Source: Aurantimonas endophytica
GTDB taxonomy: Bacteria; Pseudomonadota; Alphaproteobacteria; Rhizobiales; Rhizobiaceae
DNA: 64,000 bases
Reading direction: 5' to 3'
NCBI RefSeq assembly: GCF_014196845.1
Contig: NZ_JACIEM010000007.1
Span: 1-64,000, forward strand
The number at the start of each line of letters is the position of its first letter. Position 1 is the stretch's first letter. A program made the translations under genes and the position numbers. Shown here piece by piece: positions 1 through 7,193 of this stretch. Below the pieces are notes generated by a model. That model was not told the DNA's origin. It did not search any database and saw only the letters and a list, made by a program, of their open reading frames with translations.

Positions 1-134
1 GACCAGGTACGCTCACGGAAAAGGTGGAGAAGCTCGCCATTCAGGCGAATGTCACGCGTGCGCTTTTCAAGAAGCCGCTCAACCTCCGCCATTAAGACCA
101 GATTCTCCGCGTGGACTTGCATCCGAGCGGACAT
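1..134 (-). CDS. Partial hypothetical protein, runs off left edge
   Basis: An open frame reads leftwards from ATG at 134 to the window edge, giving 44 residues that begin MSARMQVHAENLVLMAEVER. The visible part is charged and looks helical or coiled-coil (Glu/Arg/Leu rich, AEVERLLEKRTRD). A purine-rich AGGAG lies about 27 nt upstream, too far to be a good ribosome site, so the start is uncertain. It shares orientation with the small genes to its right. Not recognised. Confidence 0.35.
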   Translation of the reverse strand, partial: MSARMQVHAENLVLMAEVERLLEKRTRDIRLNGELLHLFRERTW

Positions 135-449
135 TCTTGACGGGCGGGCCGAAACTGAATTCTCCTGAAAGATCATCGGTGCAGTGTACCGGATCGCATT
201 CTGCCGAGGCAACTTGCCGCGCCACCGGCAGCCGAGTTACGGTTTACGCGCCGTCTACTTCCCCTTATTGGCTTCGCCTGCCGCCGAGGCCCGCCCTACG
301 GCGACCGGCGGAGGAGACCATGCGGAGAAGGACTTGGCGCGGGCTTCGCCGCCGATGAAGATCGCACCGCGCGGGCGCCGGCGCATCGCGTCCCGGCATA
401 GTCTCTGCGCCCGCCGTGATTCTCTGTGGCGGGGCGATCCCAGCGGCCA
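135..449. other. 315-bp gap, no supported gene
   Basis: Several short overlapping frames exist on both strands, all Arg/Pro-rich as expected of chance frames in GC-rich DNA. I see no tRNA, terminator or repeat here. Confidence 0.4.
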
Positions 450-683
450 CTACCGCTCATCCATGTCCGTCAGGCTATGCCGGTACCCGGTGCGCCGCTC
501 GATCTCGAGCATGACGTCGCCCCAGAAGCGGCTGTCACCCTCAGCACCTACCACAGCCATCCGGCGCTTGTCGCGGGCCCTTAGCCACGCCCTCTCAGGC
601 CCGAGAAGAACAATCAGGACTCGCGCTTCCTGCCGAACTTTTGCGGAGGGGCCGAAAATGCGGATGAGCAGGCGACGCATCAT
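450..683 (-). CDS. Small hypothetical protein (77 aa)
   Basis: The product begins MMRRLLIRIFGPSAKVRQEA and ends FWGDVMLEIERRTGYR-HSLTDMDER. Composition is protein-like, with an amphipathic N-terminus and a helical ARVLIVLLGPERAWLRARDKRRM stretch. The opposite-strand frames over the same DNA are Arg/Ser/Pro-rich and look like noise. Two ATG codons at 683 and 680 are both possible starts. It lies in a same-strand series with 754-1014 and 1045-1287, probably accessory DNA at the end of an element abutting tRNA-Arg. Function not recognised. Confidence 0.5.
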   Translation of the reverse strand: MMRRLLIRIFGPSAKVRQEARVLIVLLGPERAWLRARDKRRMAVVGAEGDSRFWGDVMLEIERRTGYRHSLTDMDER

Positions 684-753
684 TGGTGGACGATGCGCCT
701 TGTCGCGCTCGGCAGCGAGGGGCGAGCGAGGTGCGCGCCCATCCGCAATGGTC

Positions 754-1014
754 TCAAAGCCCCAGCGATGACAGCACCTGCAGCATCTCCCGGCCTCGGG
801 GCGTCAGCCGGTACCAGAAAGTCATCTTCCATCCCGGAACGACCTCAGCGATCTTCGCGCCCGTCAGATGGTCCGCCGCCCGCAGCTCGTGCCCGGTCAT
901 TTCGTTCATTTCGAGCCCCACCGAGTCCTCTGCAGGTCCATCGTTCAGGCGGTGCATGAGAGCGACACGGGAAGGGGTGAGCCGCAGATGGCGGATGTTG
1001 AGGTTCTTAGGCAA
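754..1014 (-). CDS. Small hypothetical protein, winged-helix-like C-terminus
   Basis: 86 residues. Residues about 12-40 (TPSRVALMHRLNDGPAEDSVGLEMNE) and the end (FWYRLTPRGREMLQVL) resemble the helix plus wing arrangement of small phage or plasmid winged-helix proteins, where an LTPxGREML element is common. That is a pattern impression, not a family assignment. It is followed on the same strand by 450-683 and preceded by 1045-1287 with a 30-bp gap, so co-transcription is plausible. Overlapping plus-strand frames are Arg/Pro-rich shadows. Confidence 0.5.
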   Translation of the reverse strand: MPKNLNIRHLRLTPSRVALMHRLNDGPAEDSVGLEMNEMTGHELRAADHLTGAKIAEVVPGWKMTFWYRLTPRGREMLQVLSSLGL

Positions 1015-1044
1015 CGATACTCGTCGTGCCCGTTCGGCATGTGA

Positions 1045-1287
1045 TCACTCATCTGGGTCACCCGCCAGGCTCCGTGCCTTTCGGTCTTCAAGCCATCGCG
1101 CCTGATCGGCTAAACGTTGCCAGTTCTTTCGTGATTCCTCATGCCGCTGTCGCTGGCCGTCCGTCTCGGCATTGGCAGCATCGGCCCCGGCGGCGTCTGC
1201 CCTGGATTGGTAGAGGACGCTGCTCGTCTCCCACACTCCCCGCGGACGCCCCATCAGATCGGTCTTCCAATGCGTGTCATGTCCCAT
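1045..1287 (-). CDS. Small hypothetical protein, Ala/Arg/Gln-rich helix
   Basis: About 80 residues starting MGHDTHWKTDLMGRPRGVWE and ending DRKARSLAGDPDE. The central part (QSRADAAGADAANAETDGQR) and following KNWQRLADQARWLEDRK read as a long charged helix. A longer frame extends to 1410, but its extra 41 residues look non-coding, so ATG 1287 is preferred. There is no strong ribosome site. It heads a same-strand series of small genes. Function unknown. Confidence 0.4.
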   Translation of the reverse strand: MGHDTHWKTDLMGRPRGVWETSSVLYQSRADAAGADAANAETDGQRQRHEESRKNWQRLADQARWLEDRKARSLAGDPDE

Positions 1288-1506
1288 CCCGCATCGCCCA
1301 AGCAGAGCGAGTTTTACAAGAACCGGCGGGAAATCAAGCAGTGATCGCTCACCGTCTGCTGGCAGGCAATGACTTCGTGCAGGCTCGATCCTTGGCGAGC
1401 GTCCGCCCACTCGCTTACGGGCCGTCTGAAGGAACCGGAACGAATAGAGTGTTATCTCGTTGATTGGAAAAGAAGATTACGATTGGACGAAATTTTAGGT
1501 GCCGCA

Positions 1507-1689
1507 ATGACCTCCGGAAATCGCTCACTTTTCGAACTACTCCAGAATCCCGAGGCGTGTCGTCATTTGGCGAACCGCGCGGGATTGCGGACTGACCCTG
1601 ATCTACCCGACCAATTTAAAGAGAAGCTCGCTCGGCTCGATGAAGCGGCTGCACGCCGATCTCTATTCCCGCATTCTTCAACAAAGTAA
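1507..1689 (+). CDS. Small hypothetical protein (60 aa)
   Basis: ATG 1507 has AGGTG about 8 nt upstream. The product MTSGNRSLFELLQNPEACRH continues into an acidic/basic helical segment (DQFKEKLARLDEAAARRSLF). Composition is protein-like and unlike the upstream part of the same frame, which is why the internal start is chosen over 1369. No family recognised. It is the only plus-strand gene candidate in this left-edge segment. Confidence 0.35.
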   Translation: MTSGNRSLFELLQNPEACRHLANRAGLRTDPDLPDQFKEKLARLDEAAARRSLFPHSSTK

Positions 1690-1984
1690 TTCCCAGCTGG
1701 TTCGACCCTCATTCACCGTTGGCAGGCCCTCCGTCCTGGCGCGTACCCCGGCTCTCTCCTGACGTTGGCGAAGCTGCTGAGGGTTAAGTGAGTGGCGTTT
1801 GTGCATAATCCTGGTTTCACCCTCAGCCTATCTCAGGCGGCCCCTTCACTGGATCCAAGAGGCTTCCAGCCCACCACAGATATCGCTAAGGAGCTATGGT
1901 ATTGGACATGCGGATTTGGGATAGCCACGACGAGGTTCAAGCGGCAACCGCCGTGAGGCGCAGAAGCGCAAGGAGAGCTATCAC
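1690..1984. other. Gap, nothing recognised
   Basis: About 295 bp between the small plus-strand frame and the excisionase-like pair. No frame with convincing composition, no RNA gene and no clear hairpin with a T tract. Confidence 0.4.
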
Positions 1985-2347
1985 TTACTCTTTGCGTCGC
2001 CTCGGGAGGCTCTCTGCCAGAGCGCGGAGCTTAGCCTTCTCGGCGTCTCGCACTGTCATCACTTTGCCGTAGGCGCCGATCCCCACCACCTCGTCACGGA
2101 GCGATGGCCTTGGCTTGGCGCCGGGCACACTCTCGGTCCGGCACCGCTCGCGCATCGCCTGGATTTCGGCAGGCGTGACGAACTCCTTGTTGGCGATCTT
2201 CTCGGTGACCAGATTCCCGCGGTCGCGTTCCCGGCGGAGGGAGGCGGGCGTGAGGTTGCTATTGAGGAGGAGTTCGCACGCGTGCGCAAGCGTGAGCAGG
2301 TCGTCCGGCTGAAGCTCCGCCCTCGAGAGAAGCGCGCGCTTCGCCAT
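1985..2347 (-). CDS. Small helix-turn-helix-like protein of mobile-element type
   Basis: 120 residues beginning MAKRALLSRAELQPDDLLTL. The centre (LAHACELLLNSNLTPASLRR, then ERDRGNLVTEKIANKEFVTP and AEIQAMRERC) has the layout of small DNA-binding modules carried by integrative elements: a helix, a second helix with an RRERDRGN recognition-type segment, then a strand. Its ATG overlaps the stop of the upstream gene (TGATG), indicating translational coupling. The longer frame that starts at 2722 is rejected because its first 125 residues are the shadow of that upstream gene. Probably a regulator or accessory excision protein; no firm family. Confidence 0.55.
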   Translation of the reverse strand: MAKRALLSRAELQPDDLLTLAHACELLLNSNLTPASLRRERDRGNLVTEKIANKEFVTPAEIQAMRERCRTESVPGAKPRPSLRDEVVGIGAYGKVMTVRDAEKAKLRALAESLPRRRKE

Positions 2348-2646
2348 CAGGTTTTGAGTTTTCTCGCCGCGGCCCTCGCATCGAGCCGCCGTCTGAACTC
2401 GTTGGCGCCTGAGACGAGGTGGTATCGTTGGCGCGTCTGTGTCCCCGGGCTCCGCTGGCGAAGCCGCTCCTTCACGAATGCCTCTAAGTCTACTGGCCGG
2501 TGTCGCCTCGTTTCTCGATCGGATTGCCCGATGTTGACATAGGCGATGGCGCCGCTCGTCGTGAAATCGCGCAGCTGGCGAATTGATATCGCCAGAAAAT
2601 CTGCGGCCTGAGCAGGCGTGAGTAAAGGTTTCTCGCAGCTTTCCAT
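2347..2646 (-). CDS. Excisionase-like (HTH_17/MerR-type) DNA-binding protein
   Basis: 99 residues from ATG 2646: MESCEKPLLTPAQAADFLAI then SIRQLRDFTTSGAIAYVNIG. The LTPAQAADFL-S-RQLRDF pattern followed by a short wing and a basic stretch is the classical excisionase/AlpA helix-turn-helix arrangement, normally used to direct integrase toward excision or to activate transcription. It lies 125 bp from the 3' end of tRNA-Arg(CCT), a usual attachment target, and is translationally coupled to the next gene. No integrase is visible on this side, so the element is either cut by the window edge or decayed. Confidence 0.6.
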   Translation of the reverse strand: MESCEKPLLTPAQAADFLAISIRQLRDFTTSGAIAYVNIGQSDRETRRHRPVDLEAFVKERLRQRSPGTQTRQRYHLVSGANEFRRRLDARAAARKLKT

Positions 2647-2770
2647 GTCGCGTCCTATGTCGCGTGGATTCGCCGAGTGTGAACGGAAACCCTTGGAAAT
2701 CAAGGGAACCCACGCGCAACACTAACGCAACATGAGGCCGGGCGAGGGCGGCCTAGTGCATTGAAAATAT

Positions 2771-2847
2771 TGGTGATCCCGACTGGATTTGAACCAGTGA
2801 CCCTCAGATTAGGAATCTGATGCTCTATCCTGCTGAGCTACGGGACC
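2771..2847 (-). tRNA. tRNA-Arg (anticodon CCT)
   Basis: On the minus strand the sequence starts GGTCCCGTAGCTCAGCAGG and ends with the T arm GGTTCAAATCC, acceptor strand CGGGATC, discriminator A and an encoded CCA. The acceptor helix pairs GGTCCCG with CGGGATC (one GU). The anticodon stem TCAGA/TCTGA closes the loop TTCCTAA, giving CCT. All four arms fold. The 3' end faces the excisionase-like genes, consistent with an integration site there. Confidence 0.95.
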
Positions 2848-3031
2848 ACGCGGGCGCACCATAAGCGAAACCGCCCGCCGCCGCCAAGCCTTGTCGGCGG
2901 TCGCATATCCGCGGAGCGTGCCGCCGCGGGCAGGAGGACCAGTGGGGCGAGCGATCCGCGACCGGACCCCGCCCATGCCAGATGTGGGTCCCAATGCCCA
3001 GCCTTCACCTGCTTGCCGTCCGCCGCGTGGC

Positions 3032-3673
3032 TCACCGCACCGACGGGTCGGCCTGGGCGATCAGGATCGCGGCGCCTTCGCGCACGGTGACGGTGATCGG
3101 CCCTGCCGCCTCGTTGGACTGGGTGAGGATCGAGTGGAACGGCACCGAAACCTCGTCGAGGGGCCATTTTGCTCCGGCGATGGTCAGGCCGGCAAGGTCG
3201 GAGAATTTCAGGATCGAGAACTGCGTCCCTGGCAGGAGGTCGAAGCGGCGGGGTGCCGGTGACAGCGGCCAGGCCTGCTCGAACCCGTCGTAGCATTCGA
3301 CCGCGACGCCGGCCGCCGCATAGCGCAAAGCGAGGATCAGATGCGCGAAGGCATGGTCGCTGCGCGGCCCGCCGAGCGCGCCGACGAGCATCAGGCTGGT
3401 CGCGCCGCGAGCCAGCGCCGCATCGATGGCGAGCTCGCCGTCGGTGCGGTCCTTGTCGGCGGGAAACGTCTCGCGCGGCAGATCGGCGAAGCCGGCGGGC
3501 GGTGTGGGCGGGCTGGAATCGAAGTCGCCGACCCAGAGCTCCGGCGTCACGCCGAGCGAGACGGCATGGCGGAGCCCGTCATCGGCGGCGATGATGCGGG
3601 AGCCGGAAAGGGCGGCGCGGAGCGCCGGGGTCGGATCGACCCGTCCGGCTAGGAGAATGGCAAAACGCGACAT
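3032..3673 (-). CDS. thiN: Thiamine pyrophosphokinase
   Basis: 213 residues. Transfers pyrophosphate from ATP to thiamine to make TPP in the cytosol. Diagnostic motifs: IIAADDGLRHA (about 27-37), LWVGDFDSSPPTP (about 46-58), the nucleotide/thiamine-site FPADKDRTDGELAIDAAL (about 69-86), and GALGGPRSDHAFAHL (about 97-111). The C-terminal thiamine-binding half is a beta-rich domain ending with the RQ-like ITVTVREGAAILI strand. Length is normal for the family. It stands alone on the minus strand, but only 2.4 kb from the TPP riboswitch and thiBPQ, so uptake and activation of thiamine are close together. Genomes with this enzyme can use salvaged thiamine directly. Confidence 0.9.
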   Translation of the reverse strand: MSRFAILLAGRVDPTPALRAALSGSRIIAADDGLRHAVSLGVTPELWVGDFDSSPPTPPAGFADLPRETFPADKDRTDGELAIDAALARGATSLMLVGALGGPRSDHAFAHLILALRYAAAGVAVECYDGFEQAWPLSPAPRRFDLLPGTQFSILKFSDLAGLTIAGAKWPLDEVSVPFHSILTQSNEAAGPITVTVREGAAILIAQADPSVR

Positions 3674-3880
3674 TCGCCAGCCCTACAGCATGACGCGGCG
3701 CGCCGGAATCGCTTTCGGGTATGCCGCCAAGTTCCCGTCGACCTAGTGCTGACCATTAGCCGGCCTTCGTATGCGACGCCGGCGAGACCCGGCGCTCATG
3801 CGACGCCTGGTTGAAGACGGTGGCTAAGACCCAACCGAGTTGATACTCAGTCGGGTCCAGACCCTCGTGAAGTATCCTTG

Positions 3881-5827
3881 ATGCAATATCGCGCCGAAAT
3901 CGACGGGCTGCGAGCCGTCGCGGTCGTTCCGGTCATCTTGTTCCATGCCGGGATCGAGGGCTTCGACGGGGGCTTTCTCGGCGTCGATGTGTTTTTCGTC
4001 ATCAGCGGGTTCTTGATCACCGCGATCATCACGGAGGAGCTCGAGACCGAACGCTTCTCCCTGGCGCGCTTCTACGAGCGCCGCGCCCGCCGGATTCTCC
4101 CGGCGCTCACGGTCATGATGCTCGTCTGCCTGCCTTTCGCATGGATGTGGATGCTCCCGAGCGAACTCGTTCGGTTCGGCCGGAGCCTGGCCGCTACCGC
4201 CGTGTTCCTGTCCAACGTCCTGTACTGGCGACAAACAGACTATTTTTCGCCCGATGCTGAACTCAACCCCTTGCTCCATACCTGGAGCTTGTCGGTCGAA
4301 GAGCAGTTCTACATATTATTCCCGCTGATCCTCATGCTGATGTGGCGCAGGTCGAGGCGGTGGGTGGCGCCCGTGCTCGTCTTGGGCATCCTCGTAAGTC
4401 TGGCTTTGGCTGAGTGGGGCGGGCGGAACGCGCCAGCTGCGACCTTCTTTCTTGCGCCCAGCCGTGCGTTCGAGTTGCTCCTGGGGGCACTGGCCGCGCT
4501 TTTTGTCCGCCGCTTCGGCGAGACACATTCCGGCGCCGCTAGTGCCGCCGGTCTTTTCATGGTGGTCTCTGCGATTGCCTTCCTAGGTGATCGAGCGGCA
4601 ACTCCGAGCCTATGGACGCTGATCCCCGTCATAGGGACAGCTTTGATCCTCGTTTTCGGTCGCGAGGGCACGGCTGTCGCCGCGATCCTGCGTATACGAC
4701 CCTTGGTCGGTATCGGCCTGATCAGCTACAGCCTGTATCTCTGGCATCAGCCGGTGCTCGCCTTTGCCAAGATCCGTCTTGCCGAATCGGCCGGCGGCGT
4801 ACTTCTGGCAGGCCTCTTCGTCCTGATCTTCCTGGCTGGGGTCGCGAGCTGGGCGTTTGTGGAGCGCCCGTTCCGCCACCGTCGTGGAACGCTCCGCGGG
4901 CCCGGGCGGATGTTGGCACTGTCGGCCGCCTCGATCGTCGGCGTGGCTGCGATCGGTGCCCTGCTGAACTCGGGAAACGGCGTCTACTGGCGAACGACTC
5001 CGATAGGTGAGCCGTTCGCCGAAATTGCTCTTCTCGAGCAATCCATGGCGCCGAATTACGGGTTGGACAAGTCGTGCAGGAGTACCGAGCCGGAAATTGC
5101 TCCGTCGTGCCGCACGGCGCCCAATCCGACAACTGCGTTATGGGGCGACAGTTTTGCCATGCATCTGGCGCAAGCCATTGCGGACAGCCCGACACCCATG
5201 CCGTTCGCCCAGCGAACAGTGAGCCAGTGCGGCCCGATACCGGGCCTGGCCGTGATGGGGTCAGTCACGTCCTGGCAATCGTGCCTGGCATTCAACGATG
5301 CGGCGCTATCGTGGATCCTGTCGGACGAAGCCGTCAGGACAGTGATCATTAGCTCCCCTTTCGATCAGGCGGCCCGGACGATCTATCGCCGCGACGGCAC
5401 TGTCATCCGTGACGAGGCCGCGGGACGGGCCGCCGTCATGAAAGCTCTAGTGGCTTTGTCCGGTCAACTGGCTGATGCGGGCAAAAGACTCGTCATCGTC
5501 GGTCCCCCTCCCGCATCGAGAGCCAATCTCGGGGTCTGCTATCTGCGGCGCCGCGCCATGAGCCTCGACGATCATGCCTGCGATTTCACCGTGGCTGCGG
5601 CCGCTGCCACCAACCTGTCCGCGAAAGCCCTGTTGGCGGAACTGGCTCCGGTCATTCCGGTCGTCCGCCTCGAAGATCTGATCTGCGACGACGAAATATG
5701 CCGGGCGTCTGCAGGGCGCGGCAGCGTCTATCGCGATGGCGGGCATCTGTCGATCGATGGATCCGCTTGGCTCGGCCGCCAGAATGACCTGGCAGGGATC
5801 ATCTTGCGAAAGACAGCTACCCACTAG
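3881..5827 (+). CDS. OafA/YrhL-type membrane acyltransferase with SGNH domain
   Basis: 648 residues from ATG 3881 (a TTG three bases upstream is less likely). The N-terminal 350 residues are an acyltransferase-3 domain of about ten membrane spans with signature motifs: EIDGLRAVAVVPVILFHAG (helix 1, catalytic-type His), GGFLGVDVFFVISGFLIT, RRARRILPAL, and LHTWSLSVEEQFYILFPLI. The C-terminal 250 residues form a periplasmic SGNH hydrolase-like domain: LWGDSFAMHL (block I) and YRDGGHLSIDGSAWLG (block V, Asp-x-x-His). Such two-domain enzymes acetylate O-antigen, peptidoglycan or other surface glycans. The actual substrate cannot be read from sequence. It stands alone between thiN and the TPP riboswitch. 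Confidence 0.88.
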   Translation: MQYRAEIDGLRAVAVVPVILFHAGIEGFDGGFLGVDVFFVISGFLITAIITEELETERFSLARFYERRARRILPALTVMMLVCLPFAWMWMLPSELVRFGRSLAATAVFLSNVLYWRQTDYFSPDAELNPLLHTWSLSVEEQFYILFPLILMLMWRRSRRWVAPVLVLGILVSLALAEWGGRNAPAATFFLAPSRAFELLLGALAALFVRRFGETHSGAASAAGLFMVVSAIAFLGDRAATPSLWTLIPVIGTALILVFGREGTAVAAILRIRPLVGIGLISYSLYLWHQPVLAFAKIRLAESAGGVLLAGLFVLIFLAGVASWAFVERPFRHRRGTLRGPGRMLALSAASIVGVAAIGALLNSGNGVYWRTTPIGEPFAEIALLEQSMAPNYGLDKSCRSTEPEIAPSCRTAPNPTTALWGDSFAMHLAQAIADSPTPMPFAQRTVSQCGPIPGLAVMGSVTSWQSCLAFNDAALSWILSDEAVRTVIISSPFDQAARTIYRRDGTVIRDEAAGRAAVMKALVALSGQLADAGKRLVIVGPPPASRANLGVCYLRRRAMSLDDHACDFTVAAAAATNLSAKALLAELAPVIPVVRLEDLICDDEICRASAGRGSVYRDGGHLSIDGSAWLGRQNDLAGIILRKTATH

Positions 5828-5985
5828 TGGCTTCTGCAACCATCAGCGCCGCAGATCGTGAGGTGCGCTACTTCCTGACGAACACCTCCATTTTGCCCAG
5901 GCTGCAGTAAGGACCTCCCCTGGCCATGGCTGCTGACGTCGGGCCTCCCCTTGCCGGCCCGCCGCCGAGGGCGTAAGCCGGATCA

Positions 5986-6070
5986 GCTCACACGGGGTGC
6001 CTTCGGGCTGAGAGGCGTTCAGCCAACCCGTCGAACCTGATCCGGATTATGCCGGCGGAGGGATGCGGGC
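5986..6070 (+). promoter_or_regulatory. TPP riboswitch (THI element)
   Basis: The conserved TPP aptamer core is present: CACGGGGTGCC then GGGCTGAGA, ACCTGATCCGGATTATGCC and GGCGGAGGGA. P1 can form between GCTCACA (5986-5992) and TGCGGGC (6064-6070) with one mismatch. It sits about 50 nt upstream of the thiB start, so TPP should repress thiBPQ. A GC hairpin (GCGGCG/CGCCGC, about 6070-6090) follows and could be part of the expression platform. A 9-nt segment just 5' of P1 is complementary to the conserved aptamer core (see findings). Confidence 0.93.
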
Positions 6071-6121
6071 GGCGGCGGGTTCTCGCCGCAGCGGCGCGAC
6101 CGTCCTGCCTCGGGAGGCCGC

Positions 6122-7156
6122 ATGCACACTGTCCTTCGCCGTTCGTGGATCCTGGCCGCCCCGCTCGTTGCCGCCAGTCTCGCCACCCTTGCCCCCGCCG
6201 GCACGGCCGTCGCGCAGGCCGAAAAACCGGTGCTTACCGTCTACACCTACGAGAGCTTCACGCCGGAATGGGGTCCGGGGCCGAAGATCGAGGCGGCCTT
6301 CGAGGCGGTCTGCGGCTGCGACCTGCAGTTCGTCGGGCTCGACGACGGCGTGGCGATCCTCAACCGGCTGAAGCTCGAGGGCGGATCGAGCGATGCCGAC
6401 ATCGCCCTCGGCCTCACCTCGGACCTGATCCCGGAAGCCAAGGCAACCGGCCTGTTCGCCGAAAGCGGCGTCGATCTCGCGGCGCTGTCGGTGCCGACGG
6501 GCTTCGCCGACCCGGTCTTCGTGCCCTTCGACTATTCCTATCTCGCCTTCATCTACGACACCGAGACGATCAGCGATCCGCCGACCAGCCTCGACGAACT
6601 GGTCAATGGCGACCCGGAGCAGAAGATCGTCATCGAGGACGCGCGGACCTCGACGCCGGGTCTCGGCCTGCTGTTGTGGATGAAATCGGTCTATGGCGAC
6701 CGGGCGCAGGAGAAATGGGCGCTTCTGTCGAAGCGCATCCTGACGGTGACACCCGGCTGGAGCGAGGCCTATGGCCTGTTCACCAACGGTGAAGTGCCAA
6801 TTGTCCTCAGCTACACGACCTCGCCCGCCTATCACATGATCGAGGAGGGCTCAGAGCGCTACCAGGCTGCCGCCTTCTCCGACGGGCACTATCTGCAGAT
6901 CGAGGTCGCGGCGATGCTGGCCAATGCCGACCAGCCGGAACTCGCGCGCCGCTTCCTCGCCTTCATGCTGACGCCGGAATTCCAGTCGATCATCCCGACC
7001 ACCAACTGGTCGCTGCCGGTGATCGAGGGGATCGATCTGCCGGCGGAATTCGGCCGGCTCGTCGATGTGACGACCCCGATCTTCGTCGATCCGGAAACGG
7101 TGGCGGCGAACCGCCGCGCCTGGACGCAGGAATGGCTGGAAGCGCTCGGTCGCTGA
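6122..7156 (+). CDS. thiB: Thiamine ABC transporter, periplasmic binding protein
   Basis: 344 residues with a Sec signal peptide (MHTVLRRSWILAAPLVAASL, cleavage near AVAQA-EK at about 32). The mature part starts PVLTVYTYESF, the hallmark opening of ThiB/TbpA, which binds thiamine and its phosphates in the periplasm. Later conserved segments are FDYSYLAFIYDTETI (about 140-154) and TPGLGLLLWMKSVYGD (about 178-193), followed by the SLPVIEGIDLP region near the end. ATG 6122 is preceded by GGGAGG. It is the first gene of the riboswitch-controlled operon, with thiP starting 37 bp downstream. Confidence 0.93.
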   Translation: MHTVLRRSWILAAPLVAASLATLAPAGTAVAQAEKPVLTVYTYESFTPEWGPGPKIEAAFEAVCGCDLQFVGLDDGVAILNRLKLEGGSSDADIALGLTSDLIPEAKATGLFAESGVDLAALSVPTGFADPVFVPFDYSYLAFIYDTETISDPPTSLDELVNGDPEQKIVIEDARTSTPGLGLLLWMKSVYGDRAQEKWALLSKRILTVTPGWSEAYGLFTNGEVPIVLSYTTSPAYHMIEEGSERYQAAAFSDGHYLQIEVAAMLANADQPELARRFLAFMLTPEFQSIIPTTNWSLPVIEGIDLPAEFGRLVDVTTPIFVDPETVAANRRAWTQEWLEALGR

Positions 7157-7193
7157 GGCGCAGCGCCATGTGCCGGGCCGTGAGGGGACCATC

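Noticed and set aside
1985-2722. Single 245-aa gene
   Set aside because: The first half is the shadow of the excisionase-like gene in another frame; the real gene begins at ATG 2347 with TGATG coupling.
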